Origin: Candidatus Limimonas coprohippi
GTDB lineage: Bacteria > Bacillota > Clostridia > Oscillospirales > Acutalibacteraceae
Length of the DNA stretch: 35,660 bases
Direction: 5' to 3'
Assembly: GCA_018065925.1 (NCBI GenBank)
Contig: JAGHSI010000055.1
Span: 1 to 35,660, forward strand
A program made the position numbers and the translations under genes. The notes beneath the pieces were generated by a model. The model searched no databases. It was not told where the DNA came from and was given only the letters and a program-made list of their open reading frames with translations. Shown one piece after another: positions 9,498 to 15,254 of the stretch. Position 1 is the stretch's first letter. Every line of letters begins with the position of its first letter.

Positions 9498-10479
9498 AAC
9501 CTATTATATAATGTAAACCGAGTAGAACGAATAAGAAGATAATGTTTATTGCTGTAAAAACAAGTAAGAATTTACCTTTTTTATCGTTGAACTCTTTTGC
9601 GAAAATTTTGTATGCAATCAAGTTTGCCATAGAGGCAATCAAAGTTCCGAGTCCGCCGATATTTATACCTATTATCATATCGGAGTAATTATCACTAAAG
9701 CCCGATATCATCATAGCAGCTGGAACGTTTGAAATAATCTGTGATGCAAGTATACTGCAGAGCAATTCTTTTCCAAGAATTATCTTTTCAAAGAATGCGG
9801 AAACGGAGGGGATAGCTTGTAAATTGCCTATAAGGATGAAAAAGGCGATAAATGTCAAAAGAAGGAAATAATCCACTCCGGTGAGAGTTTTCTTTAATAT
9901 GTCTCTTCTGTCCACTTCTACAGCAGCTCCCACATCCGATATGCTTGAAGCAGGAATGAAGAAGCCGATGATTAATAAAACTGCAAATGCAAGTGCCCAG
10001 TAGGGTAGAAGTAGATGTATAAAGCCAAAAACAGATAAACCTGAAATTGAGAATGCATAAATATTATGTGGCGCGCCAAAAGGCTGGATCATGCATCCAA
10101 GGTTCGCCGCTACTGATTGGAGGGTTACCGTTAAGATAATCAAATCTTCTCTTTTTACCTTTTTTAATGCTGCTATACAAAATGGTACAAATGTCAAAAG
10201 TGCAATATCATTTGTTATTAGTATTGAAAAGAAAAAACAGGAGAAAACAAGTATGAAGTAGAGCTGTCTGACGCTTTTGACATGGCATAGAAGCTTTCCT
10301 ACAAGCAGGTCAAAAATCCCCATTGCTTTTAGAAACTGAACAATTACCATCATTATTAGAAGAATAACAAGTGTCTTCCAATCAATATAAGAAATTGATG
10401 GCACTGCAAAGAAACAGGAGATTATAGCAAGTATAGTTGCTATAAAGAAGACTGATTCCTTTTTTATTAATTTTATCAT
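9496..10479 (-). CDS. Ion transporter (SLC13/ArsB/CitM-like) permease
   Basis: A 327-aa very hydrophobic membrane protein with about ten predicted segments. Two repeat-type motifs of the ion transporter superfamily are visible: ITNDIALLTFVPF in the first half and SNVPAAMMISG in the second. These correspond to re-entrant loops that bind substrate in SLC13, CitM, NhaD and ArsB families. The substrate (dicarboxylate, sodium/proton or oxyanion) cannot be assigned. The open frame extends 27 codons upstream, but I start at the ATG preceded by AAGGTGATCAA, a good ribosome site. The upstream frame lacks one and runs over the divergent promoter of ybaK. At 327 aa it is shorter than usual members of about 400-450 aa, so one or two helices may be missing. 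An extended -10 promoter lies just upstream. Confidence 0.78.
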   Translation of the reverse strand: MIKLIKKESVFFIATILAIISCFFAVPSISYIDWKTLVILLIMMVIVQFLKAMGIFDLLVGKLLCHVKSVRQLYFILVFSCFFFSILITNDIALLTFVPFCIAALKKVKREDLIILTVTLQSVAANLGCMIQPFGAPHNIYAFSISGLSVFGFIHLLLPYWALAFAVLLIIGFFIPASSISDVGAAVEVDRRDILKKTLTGVDYFLLLTFIAFFILIGNLQAIPSVSAFFEKIILGKELLCSILASQIISNVPAAMMISGFSDNYSDMIIGINIGGLGTLIASMANLIAYKIFAKEFNDKKGKFLLVFTAINIIFLFVLLGLHYIIG

Positions 10480-10495
10480 TTGATCACCTTTTTGG

Positions 10496-10504
10496 ATTAT
10501 AGCA
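10496..10504 (-). promoter_or_regulatory. Extended -10 promoter of the permease gene
   Basis: On the minus strand the sequence reads TGCTATAAT, a perfect extended -10 element. No good -35 is seen at 17 bp. The predicted transcript would start near 10489, giving a leader of only about 10 nt that consists almost entirely of the ribosome site. Confidence 0.6.
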
Positions 10505-10519
10505 CAAACATATCCACTA

Positions 10520-10528
10520 TGGTATAAT
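10520..10528 (+). promoter_or_regulatory. Extended -10 promoter of the ybaK operon
   Basis: The sequence TGGTATAAT is a perfect extended -10 element oriented toward ybaK. It sits back to back with the permease promoter, and the two -10 boxes are 21 bp apart. A transcript starting near 10535 would have a very short leader before the ATG at 10544, with GGTGAT as ribosome site. Confidence 0.6.
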
Positions 10529-10543
10529 AAATACGGTGATTTT

Positions 10544-11011
10544 ATGAGTAAAGAAAACAAAACAAATGTAATGCGTGTCTTGGATCAAAAAAAGATTCCA
10601 TACACCGAGCACTTCTATGAGGGGGTTGTATCCGGTGTTGATGTTGCGAATTACCTCGGCGAAGATCCAAAGAGATGCTTTAAAACTTTAGTTACAGTTG
10701 CTGCATCAAAGGCACATTATGTTTTCATAGTTCCAGTTGATAAGACACTTGATTTGAAAAAGGCTGCAAAAGCAGTAGATGAAAAATCAGTCAGCATGAT
10801 AAAGCAGGACGAATTGCTTCCGCTTACGGGATATGTTCATGGAGGTTGTTCTCCAATCGGCATGAAAAAGCAATTTAAAACTGTAATTGACGAGACTGCT
10901 ATAGATAATACAATATTTATTTCTGCTGGAAAAATTGGATATCAGGTTGAACTAAAATATGAGGATTTAAAGAAAGCTGTACCACTTAAAACAGCAGATA
11001 TAACTGTATAA
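10544..11011 (+). CDS. ybaK: Cys-tRNA(Pro) deacylase YbaK/EbsC
   Basis: A 155-aa trans-editing enzyme that removes cysteine wrongly loaded on tRNA(Pro). The YbaK/aminoacyl-tRNA editing fold is recognised from IPYTEHFYEG at the N-terminus, the CFKTLVTVA segment with the family lysine, the YVFIVPVDKTLDLKKAAKA segment, and the C-terminal GYVHGGCSPIGMKK loop, which is highly characteristic. Length is normal. The ATG follows GGTGATTTT. An in-frame ATG ten codons downstream has no ribosome site. It heads a four-gene plus-strand run that ends at the 11704 hairpin. It acts in the cytosol, probably with prolyl-tRNA synthetase, which is not in the window. Confidence 0.92.
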   Translation: MSKENKTNVMRVLDQKKIPYTEHFYEGVVSGVDVANYLGEDPKRCFKTLVTVAASKAHYVFIVPVDKTLDLKKAAKAVDEKSVSMIKQDELLPLTGYVHGGCSPIGMKKQFKTVIDETAIDNTIFISAGKIGYQVELKYEDLKKAVPLKTADITV

Positions 11012-11030
11012 AAGTTAGGAGTAAGAAAGT

Positions 11031-11258
11031 ATGGATTTATCAGTGCTTATGAGGGGCAAACAGGCGTGGGATACTTTTAAAACAAATCATCCAAAGTTCC
11101 CACAGTTTTTAAATTATATAAAGACAAAAGGCCTTCCAGTTGATTCTGAGATAAATATTACTGTCACATATCCAGATGGGCAGAATGTCAAATCAACAAT
11201 AAAAGTTAAACCGGAGGACCTTGAACTTCTCTCTATGCTTCAAGGCATGATGAACTGA
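11031..11258 (+). CDS. Uncharacterised 75-aa protein
   Basis: I do not recognise a named family. The protein begins with a possible helical part (LMRGKQAWDTFKTNHPKF), then two short beta-like stretches (INITVTYPDGQN, STIKVKPEDL) and a final helix rich in Leu and Met. It has no signal peptide or membrane segment and no cysteines. The ATG follows TAGGAGTAAGAAAGT. It sits between ybaK and the DUF1294 gene with gaps of 19 and 1 bp, so it is almost certainly translated as part of that operon. The codon use looks like its neighbours. It could be a small soluble adaptor; no function can be claimed. Confidence 0.75.
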   Translation: MDLSVLMRGKQAWDTFKTNHPKFPQFLNYIKTKGLPVDSEINITVTYPDGQNVKSTIKVKPEDLELLSMLQGMMN

Positions 11259-11259
11259 T

Positions 11260-11529
11260 ATGGAAAAGACTATTATTATTTTCTATATACTTATTAATAT
11301 CATTACGTTTTCTCTTTATGGTATTGATAAGTGGAAGGCGAAGCGCCATGCTTGGCGTATACCGGAGGCCACTTTACTCGGCTTCGCCGCCATCGGCGGA
11401 GGCCTCGGCGCCCTCCTCGGCATGTCCGCCTTCCACCATAAAACAAAACATAAAAAGTTCACTTTAACAGTTCCAATAATGTCTACTGTACAAGTTCTAC
11501 TTATGGTGTTATATTTTATTCAAAGATAA
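11260..11529 (+). CDS. DUF1294 small membrane protein
   Basis: An 89-aa membrane protein with three hydrophobic segments (about 4-21, 36-54 and 68-87). The motif YGIDKWKAKRHAWRIPEATL followed by a Gly-rich helix (IGGGLGALLGM) and HHKTKHKKF marks the DUF1294 family, whose function is unknown. In other bacteria this domain occurs alone or fused to cold-shock domains. The gene begins 1 bp after the 75-aa gene, with its ribosome site inside that gene's end. The helix-coding part from about 11380 to 11440 is unusually GC-rich for this region, because it uses GGC and GCC for many Gly and Ala codons. Confidence 0.85.
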   Translation: MEKTIIIFYILINIITFSLYGIDKWKAKRHAWRIPEATLLGFAAIGGGLGALLGMSAFHHKTKHKKFTLTVPIMSTVQVLLMVLYFIQR

Positions 11530-11543
11530 GAGGAGGTACGCTT

Positions 11544-11684
11544 ATGGGACTTTTTGATAAGATTCTTGAACCAATTGAAGATGAAGACGGAAACGTAGAG
11601 CACCTTTTTGACGAACCTCTCTTTGAAGAGGATCTCGACTTTGTGGATGAACTTGAGATACTTGATATGCTTTTTGATGATTAA
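11544..11684 (+). CDS. Very acidic 46-aa protein
   Basis: A short frame with a strong ribosome site (AAGAGGAGGTACGCTT) directly before its ATG. It runs MGLFDKILEPIEDEDG through to a stop just before a terminator hairpin. Of 46 residues, 19 are Asp or Glu against a single Lys, so its net charge is about -18. Hydrophobic residues (Leu, Phe, Ile, Met) recur between acidic pairs, so it may fold as a short amphipathic helix or bind a basic partner. No family is recognised. It is the last gene of the ybaK operon. Its reality is supported by the ribosome site, operon position and the terminator 20 bp beyond its stop. Confidence 0.7.
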   Translation: MGLFDKILEPIEDEDGNVEHLFDEPLFEEDLDFVDELEILDMLFDD

Positions 11685-11703
11685 AAGAAAAATATCATAA
11701 GTA

Positions 11704-11731
11704 AAGACCGCCGCTGGCGGTCTTATTTTTA
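11704..11731. terminator. Bidirectional hairpin terminator
   Basis: A 9-bp perfect stem (AAGACCGCC/GGCGGTCTT) with loop GCT, followed by ATTTTTATTT. It lies between the convergent 46-aa gene and XRE regulator gene. The minus-strand flank is also T-rich, so it may stop both transcripts. Confidence 0.9.
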
Positions 11732-12187
11732 TTTCATATTTTCAACTGCAATTTTTAATGAATCAATTGCAGTTGATAATTTATCAAGATCATCGAGAAT
11801 CTTACTTATTTCTTTTTGCTCGGTGTCGCTGATAACATCGTCAACGCAGATGGCACGGAGTCTCTCTTCCTGTGATTTTATATTATCGAGAGCGACACTT
11901 ACCTCAAGTGCAACACGGGCGAGGTCTTTAACTTCAAGTTCTGGCACATCTCTTATTCCGATAGGGCATTCATGAGAGCAGTAGTAGTTGCGAAGTTCAG
12001 CTTTTTTGTATGCATCTGACATGGCGTTGACATGATCAGGCTGAATTCTTGTATCACCGTTTTCAAGCTTCTCAAGTGTGCTAGGGGAAACGCCGATAAG
12101 CTCGCTGGCTTTTTCTCTTGAAAGATCAAGTTCCTCTCTAGCTAATTGATATACAGTCTTATCATCCTTAACTGACATTCTGCCCAT
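11729..12187 (-). CDS. XRE-type helix-turn-helix regulator with C-terminal coiled coil
   Basis: A 152-aa probable DNA-binding protein. Residues 11-65 form a Cro/C1-type HTH (ELDLSREKASELIGVSPSTLEKLENG). A short Cys motif follows (YYCSHECPIG, Cys70 and Cys74). Residues 85-150 look like a long amphipathic helix rich in Glu, Asp, Lys and Leu, possibly a coiled-coil dimerisation arm. The start ATG follows CGGAGGCACAAA; a second in-frame ATG three codons later is less well placed. It is divergent from the DUF4230 gene, with a 24-nt inverted repeat in the intervening region that is a candidate operator. The two cysteines could bind metal or sense redox state only with partners (inference). No effector domain is recognised. 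Confidence 0.82.
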   Translation of the reverse strand: MGRMSVKDDKTVYQLAREELDLSREKASELIGVSPSTLEKLENGDTRIQPDHVNAMSDAYKKAELRNYYCSHECPIGIRDVPELEVKDLARVALEVSVALDNIKSQEERLRAICVDDVISDTEQKEISKILDDLDKLSTAIDSLKIAVENMK

Positions 12188-12216
12188 TTTGTGCCTCCGT
12201 TAATAATAAATATGTA

Positions 12217-12222
12217 ATTATA
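12217..12222 (-). promoter_or_regulatory. Likely -10 box of the XRE gene
   Basis: TATAAT on the minus strand, about 30 bp before the regulator's ATG. No good -35 is seen at 16-18 bp. That position is instead covered by the inverted repeat at 12234-12267, which suggests control by a protein bound there. Confidence 0.5.
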
Positions 12223-12233
12223 ATAACACAAAT

Positions 12234-12267
12234 AAATCTATTTCGCTATTTTTTACGGAATAGATTT
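12234..12267. promoter_or_regulatory. Inverted repeat, candidate operator between XRE and DUF4230 genes
   Basis: Two 12-nt arms, AAATCTATTTCG and CGGAATAGATTT, pair in 11 of 12 positions with one T-G wobble. They are separated by a 10-nt T-rich spacer. The arms centre about 64 bp upstream of the regulator ATG and about 90 bp before the DUF4230 ATG. A protein-binding site is the simplest reading, with the neighbouring XRE protein as the candidate (inference). As RNA it would form a hairpin with no T-run directly after it on the plus strand, so a terminator is less likely. Confidence 0.55.
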
Positions 12268-12340
12268 CCTATCTCGCCATCGATTACGTAGAGAAAAGCA
12301 TCTAAAAGGCACATAATGTAGTCGTAAGGAGGAGATAAAA

Positions 12341-13006
12341 ATGAGAAAAATACTTACAATCATCTTAAGCATAACAATGGTAGCAGTTGCAACCTGCGGA
12401 GTTATTAAATATAGGGCAAACGCAGCAATGGATGTAGCAGATGAAGTTGCTGATAATACAAAGGATCTTGCAACTGCAATTGTCTCAGCAGCAAGCACAA
12501 AAGAAATAGTAAATGTTACAAATGTAGAAGTTAAACACGAACTTCAGGAAATCGGTGAGATTTCAACATATGAACTTAAATATGAGGGCACAGATGAGAT
12601 CAATAGCCACAAAGAGAAAATCGGTGTAAAACTTCCTGGTTCAACATATCAAATCAATATCGCATACAAAGGTACAGTAAAAGCTGGATACGATTTTGAG
12701 GAAGTAGAAGTAACAGTAGATAACGAGAATAAAGAGATTACTGTAAAGCTTCCAGAAGCAAAGATTATTCAGAGTGGTGTTGATAATAAGAACTTGAAAA
12801 TCACAGAAAAGACAAGCTTTATAAGCAAAGCAATCAATCCGATTGGTGCGGGCACAGTTTCAAATCGTATCAAGTTGATTGAGAATCAAGAACTTGATAA
12901 GGCAATCAACCAGGATGAAATCAAAACAAAGGCAAGAGAAAACGCAGAGCAACTTATAAAAGAAGTTCTTACAAGCTTTGAGTACGAAGTAGTATTTGAG
13001 GGGTGA
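12341..13006 (+). CDS. DUF4230 membrane-anchored protein
   Basis: A 221-aa protein with an N-terminal hydrophobic segment at about residues 4-24 that acts as signal or anchor. The rest is predicted extracellular beta-rich sequence: IAYKGTVKAGYDFEEVEV, VTVDNENKEITVKLPEAKI, and a helical C-terminus ending in a short strand. These features fit the DUF4230 family, found widely in bacteria with unknown function. A strong ribosome site (AAGGAGGAGATAAAA) precedes the ATG. It leads a four-gene run with three tiny ORFs and is divergent from the XRE regulator. Neighbouring small membrane proteins suggest a membrane-associated complex (inference). Confidence 0.82.
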   Translation: MRKILTIILSITMVAVATCGVIKYRANAAMDVADEVADNTKDLATAIVSAASTKEIVNVTNVEVKHELQEIGEISTYELKYEGTDEINSHKEKIGVKLPGSTYQINIAYKGTVKAGYDFEEVEVTVDNENKEITVKLPEAKIIQSGVDNKNLKITEKTSFISKAINPIGAGTVSNRIKLIENQELDKAINQDEIKTKARENAEQLIKEVLTSFEYEVVFEG

Positions 13007-13010
13007 TAAG

Positions 13011-13130
13011 ATGACCCCTAAACAGAGAGTAGAACTCATAAGACTCAAAGAAAAAATAGAAAGACAAAAAGAATACAGTGAAAAAATCGGCGTAGAAGTC
13101 AAAATGAAAAGGAGACAAAACAATGAATAA
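13011..13130 (+). CDS. Basic 39-aa protein, possible coiled coil
   Basis: Frame MTPKQRVELIRLKEKIERQK onward, ending NNE, 39 residues with 12 Lys/Arg and 7 Glu. The spacing of Leu, Ile and Val suggests a short amphipathic helix. The ATG follows GAGGGGTGATAAG, whose GGTGAT part matches the extended anti-Shine-Dalgarno. Its last 8 bases overlap the start of the next ORF (ATGAATAA), a classic sign of translational coupling and the best evidence that it is real. No family is recognised. Confidence 0.6.
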   Translation: MTPKQRVELIRLKEKIERQKEYSEKIGVEVKMKRRQNNE

Positions 13131-13323
13131 CGATTATAACAACAAAAGAAAAATGTACGGTATCCTCGCAATCCTCTCAGCAATCCTCTTTGTAAGCCCA
13201 GTTGATCTTATGACAGGCCTTCAGGTAGACGATATCGGATACCTCTTAACAACAATCATCACAACAATTCTTAACTTCAAAATGGCACAGCCGCCAAAAA
13301 ACTACCAGGAGGTAGACAACTAA
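13123..13323 (+). CDS. 66-aa small membrane protein, DUF1232-like core
   Basis: A 66-residue protein with a charged N-terminus (NNKRKMYG) and two hydrophobic stretches (about 12-25 and 39-51). The middle reads SPVDLMTGLQVDDIGYLL, which resembles the SPIDLIPD...GYLDD signature of DUF1232 (YkvA-like) membrane proteins. Similarity is only by eye and the length is below the family norm. AAAAGGAGACAAAACA precedes the ATG, and the start overlaps the 39-aa ORF by 8 bp. The protein is probably inserted in the membrane beside the DUF4230 product. Function unknown. Confidence 0.68.
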   Translation: MNNDYNNKRKMYGILAILSAILFVSPVDLMTGLQVDDIGYLLTTIITTILNFKMAQPPKNYQEVDN

Positions 13324-13324
13324 C

Positions 13325-13477
13325 ATGGGATTTCTTTGGACAGTAATTGGAATAGCTTTGGTAATAGCTTTCTTCGATTTCTTTGTCGTAGCAATTAAGC
13401 TTACTATCAAGTTTTGGCTTGCTTTTATTATAATCTCCCTAGCGATCAAACTGATTGCAAAAATCCTATTTCTCTAA
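13325..13477 (+). CDS. 50-aa hydrophobic small membrane protein
   Basis: Frame MGFLWTVIGIALVIAFFDFF onward, 50 residues with two hydrophobic segments (about 3-24 and 30-50) separated by Lys25 and Lys29. It begins 1 bp after the previous stop, with AGGAGG 12 bp upstream of the ATG, a slightly long spacing. It ends just before a terminator. Almost no soluble part, so it is probably an integral membrane peptide or partner of the 66-aa protein. No family is recognised. Reality rests on spacing, ribosome site and terminator position. Confidence 0.6.
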   Translation: MGFLWTVIGIALVIAFFDFFVVAIKLTIKFWLAFIIISLAIKLIAKILFL

Positions 13478-13500
13478 CCCCCAAACGAGAAATTAAAGGG

Positions 13501-13528
13501 AAAGCGCCCCGCAAGGAGCGCTTTTTCT
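13501..13528. terminator. Hairpin terminator after the DUF4230 operon
   Basis: Stem AAAGCGC-CCC with a GCAA tetraloop and GG-A-GCGCTTT, containing one C-A mismatch, followed by TTCTTTT. It sits between the convergent 50-aa gene and the lipase gene. Confidence 0.85.
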
Positions 13529-13529
13529 T

Positions 13530-14696
13530 TTAATCTAATTTACTTACTCTGTCATAAATATCAGTAAAGAACTTCAAAAACTCAGCTTTATCTTCTTTCC
13601 ATCCAAGGTATGACATATGGTCCTTAATCTCAAGTGGCATTACATGCCAGATGCCTGGTGAATAAGACTTAACCTTGCGAACGTCCACTGAAGGGCAGTT
13701 GTCTGGTGCAGTACCAGACACTGTATTAATAACTAGGTCGTTCGCCATCCAAGCCCTAGATGGAACACCAAGTCTATTAACACCCATAGCGAATCCCAAG
13801 ATATTAAGAACAGGGAAGGACTTAGGTCCTGGAACCTGTACAAGGCCGCCTAAAGCCTTTCTAGTTCTCTGTCCTCTATATGAGAAGTAATACACGTTAT
13901 CCCTAATAGGCAACCTACTATTAAGCTCTTTAGCACCCTTACGTGACAAGTCATAGAAGATGTTGTCATGATTAATATCCATACTAAGATACTTCCTTGC
14001 CTTAGGACCAACGTCCTGAGGTGCGAACTTGAATTTGCGAGGTGGAGTAGTTATTCCCCACTGATCCAAGCGAAGATCATATACGCACTGAAGAGGGGTG
14101 TAATCAAGTGCACCAAAGAATCTACATATCAAGATGCAGATTTCTTTCATCACTTTACCAGTTCTCTTCTCACCCAAAGTACATCCGTTATGTGGACTAG
14201 CCAGCGTAGTAATTGAATGAACCCAATCACCCTTGCCACCCGAGAACAAAGGAGATAACTCCCCAGCAGGTGTTCCCTGACGTTCTTCTTCAGAACCGTC
14301 AGCTAACAACTGTAACAACATTCTTGCGGTGGCGCCACCAAAGCTATGGCCTATAAACTCAGCCTTAATCAAGTCACCTTTGCTATCCTTAGTGCCCCAC
14401 TCAGGCAACAATGCCTTGTATGTTCTACCGTACCTTGCATGTCCATACTTCTCTGAGTGAACCTTGCCGTAGTCAACTGTACCGCCGACTAACTGTGCAT
14501 AGCATTCACATGCTCTGTCCCAAGCCCCAGTGAAAGGACCTAAAGAAGGAGCTACAGTATGAACTCCTGCTTTATCAAAAGTCTTCCTAATATGAGTATT
14601 CCAAAGTCCATAATAAGGTAATACTCTTTCAACAATGTCTTGCTGTCCATAGCCAAACATGCCATGGCACAATACTACTGGATATCTGTTTTCCAT
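13530..14696 (-). CDS. Family I.5-like zinc-containing lipase without a signal peptide
   Basis: A 388-aa alpha/beta hydrolase close to the Geobacillus/staphylococcal lipase group. The oxyanion segment YPVVLCHGMFGYG opens the protein, the nucleophile is Ser118 in GHSFGG, the likely acid is the Asp of ANDLVINT, and the likely base is the His of KDHMSYLG. The zinc-site block AWDRACECYAQLVGG with HSEKYGHARYGR matches the Geobacillus L1 lipase zinc ligands (Asp60, His80, His86 here). Those relatives are secreted, but this protein starts directly at the hydrolase domain. I start at the ATG with AGGAG nine bases upstream, not the TTG three codons earlier. Leucine codons are TTA/TTG in about 20 of 37 cases with no CTC, unlike the CTT/CTC use of neighbouring genes, which suggests transfer. 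It is flanked by terminators or promoters on both sides. Confidence 0.88.
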   Translation of the reverse strand: MENRYPVVLCHGMFGYGQQDIVERVLPYYGLWNTHIRKTFDKAGVHTVAPSLGPFTGAWDRACECYAQLVGGTVDYGKVHSEKYGHARYGRTYKALLPEWGTKDSKGDLIKAEFIGHSFGGATARMLLQLLADGSEEERQGTPAGELSPLFSGGKGDWVHSITTLASPHNGCTLGEKRTGKVMKEICILICRFFGALDYTPLQCVYDLRLDQWGITTPPRKFKFAPQDVGPKARKYLSMDINHDNIFYDLSRKGAKELNSRLPIRDNVYYFSYRGQRTRKALGGLVQVPGPKSFPVLNILGFAMGVNRLGVPSRAWMANDLVINTVSGTAPDNCPSVDVRKVKSYSPGIWHVMPLEIKDHMSYLGWKEDKAEFLKFFTDIYDRVSKLD

Positions 14697-14746
14697 TAAT
14701 ACCAACTCCTAACTTGAAAAACAACACATTAATTATACAATAATTG

Positions 14747-14755
14747 TGGTATAAT
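14747..14755 (+). promoter_or_regulatory. Extended -10 promoter of the EamA gene
   Basis: TGGTATAAT, the same extended -10 string as before ybaK. Transcription from about 14762 would leave a leader of roughly 25 nt before the GTG start. No convincing -35 is present. Confidence 0.6.
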
Positions 14756-14787
14756 TGAAAATCGAAATATAAAGAGAGGTGACTAAT

Positions 14788-15201
14788 GTGTGGATAATTA
14801 TGGCGGTACTCAGTGCAGTATTTGCTGCATTAACAAGTATCCTTGCAAAAGTCGGAATTGAAAATGTTGATTCAACTTTAGCTACAGCAATTAGAACTCT
14901 TGTCGTTGTTGCGATGTCTTGGTTTATGGTCTTGATTACAAATCCAAATCCAGGCCTTTCAGCTGTGGACAAGAAAAGCTGGATTTTCCTTATTCTCTCT
15001 GGTCTTGCAACGGGAGCTTCGTGGCTCTGTTATTATAAGGCTATTCAAATTGGAGATGTATCTAAAGTTGTTCCGATCGATAAATTAAGCGTTGTATTTA
15101 CAATCATACTCGCTGCCACACTTCTCCATGAACAATTAACGGCAAAGTCCATCATCGGCTGCCTTCTCATTGCTGCCGGCACTTTGCTCATGGTGATTTG
15201 A
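14788..15201 (+). CDS. Single-domain EamA family transporter
   Basis: A 137-aa membrane protein with about five hydrophobic segments forming one EamA (DMT) repeat. It carries the typical end motif LSVVFTIILAATLLHEQLTA followed by a Gly-rich last helix (IGCLLIAAGTLLMVI). Canonical DMT transporters have two such repeats in about 300 aa; one-repeat forms act as dimers in other bacteria, so this need not be truncated. The substrate is unknown. I choose the GTG at 14788 because the ribosome site AGAGGTGA lies 6 bp upstream; a GTG at 14779 lies within that site and is less likely. Promoter and terminator both lie close, so it appears monocistronic. Confidence 0.85.
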   Translation: MWIIMAVLSAVFAALTSILAKVGIENVDSTLATAIRTLVVVAMSWFMVLITNPNPGLSAVDKKSWIFLILSGLATGASWLCYYKAIQIGDVSKVVPIDKLSVVFTIILAATLLHEQLTAKSIIGCLLIAAGTLLMVI

Positions 15202-15212
15202 TATGATAAAAG

Positions 15213-15254
15213 AAGCCTGCCGCTATTAAACGGCAGGCTTTTTGATTTTTATTT
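15213..15254. terminator. Bidirectional hairpin terminator
   Basis: Perfect 10-bp stem AAGCCTGCCG/CGGCAGGCTT with an 8-nt loop, followed by TTTGATTTTTATTTTT. It separates the convergent EamA gene and membrane protein gene. The minus-strand flank (TTCTTTTATCATATC) is also T-rich. Confidence 0.93.

Noticed and set aside
9496-10560. Longer permease frame beginning at 10560
   Set aside because: The extra 27 codons lie across the divergent promoters and have no ribosome site; the ATG at 10479 follows AAGGTGATC.
11380-11440. GC-rich stretch with local dyad symmetry in the DUF1294 gene, first taken as a repeat or attachment site
   Set aside because: It is explained by GGC and GCC codons for a Gly/Ala-rich membrane helix, and the frame runs through it intact.
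14788-15201. Possible truncated EamA transporter pseudogene
   Set aside because: Single-repeat DMT proteins of this length are common, and the gene has its own promoter, ribosome site and terminator.
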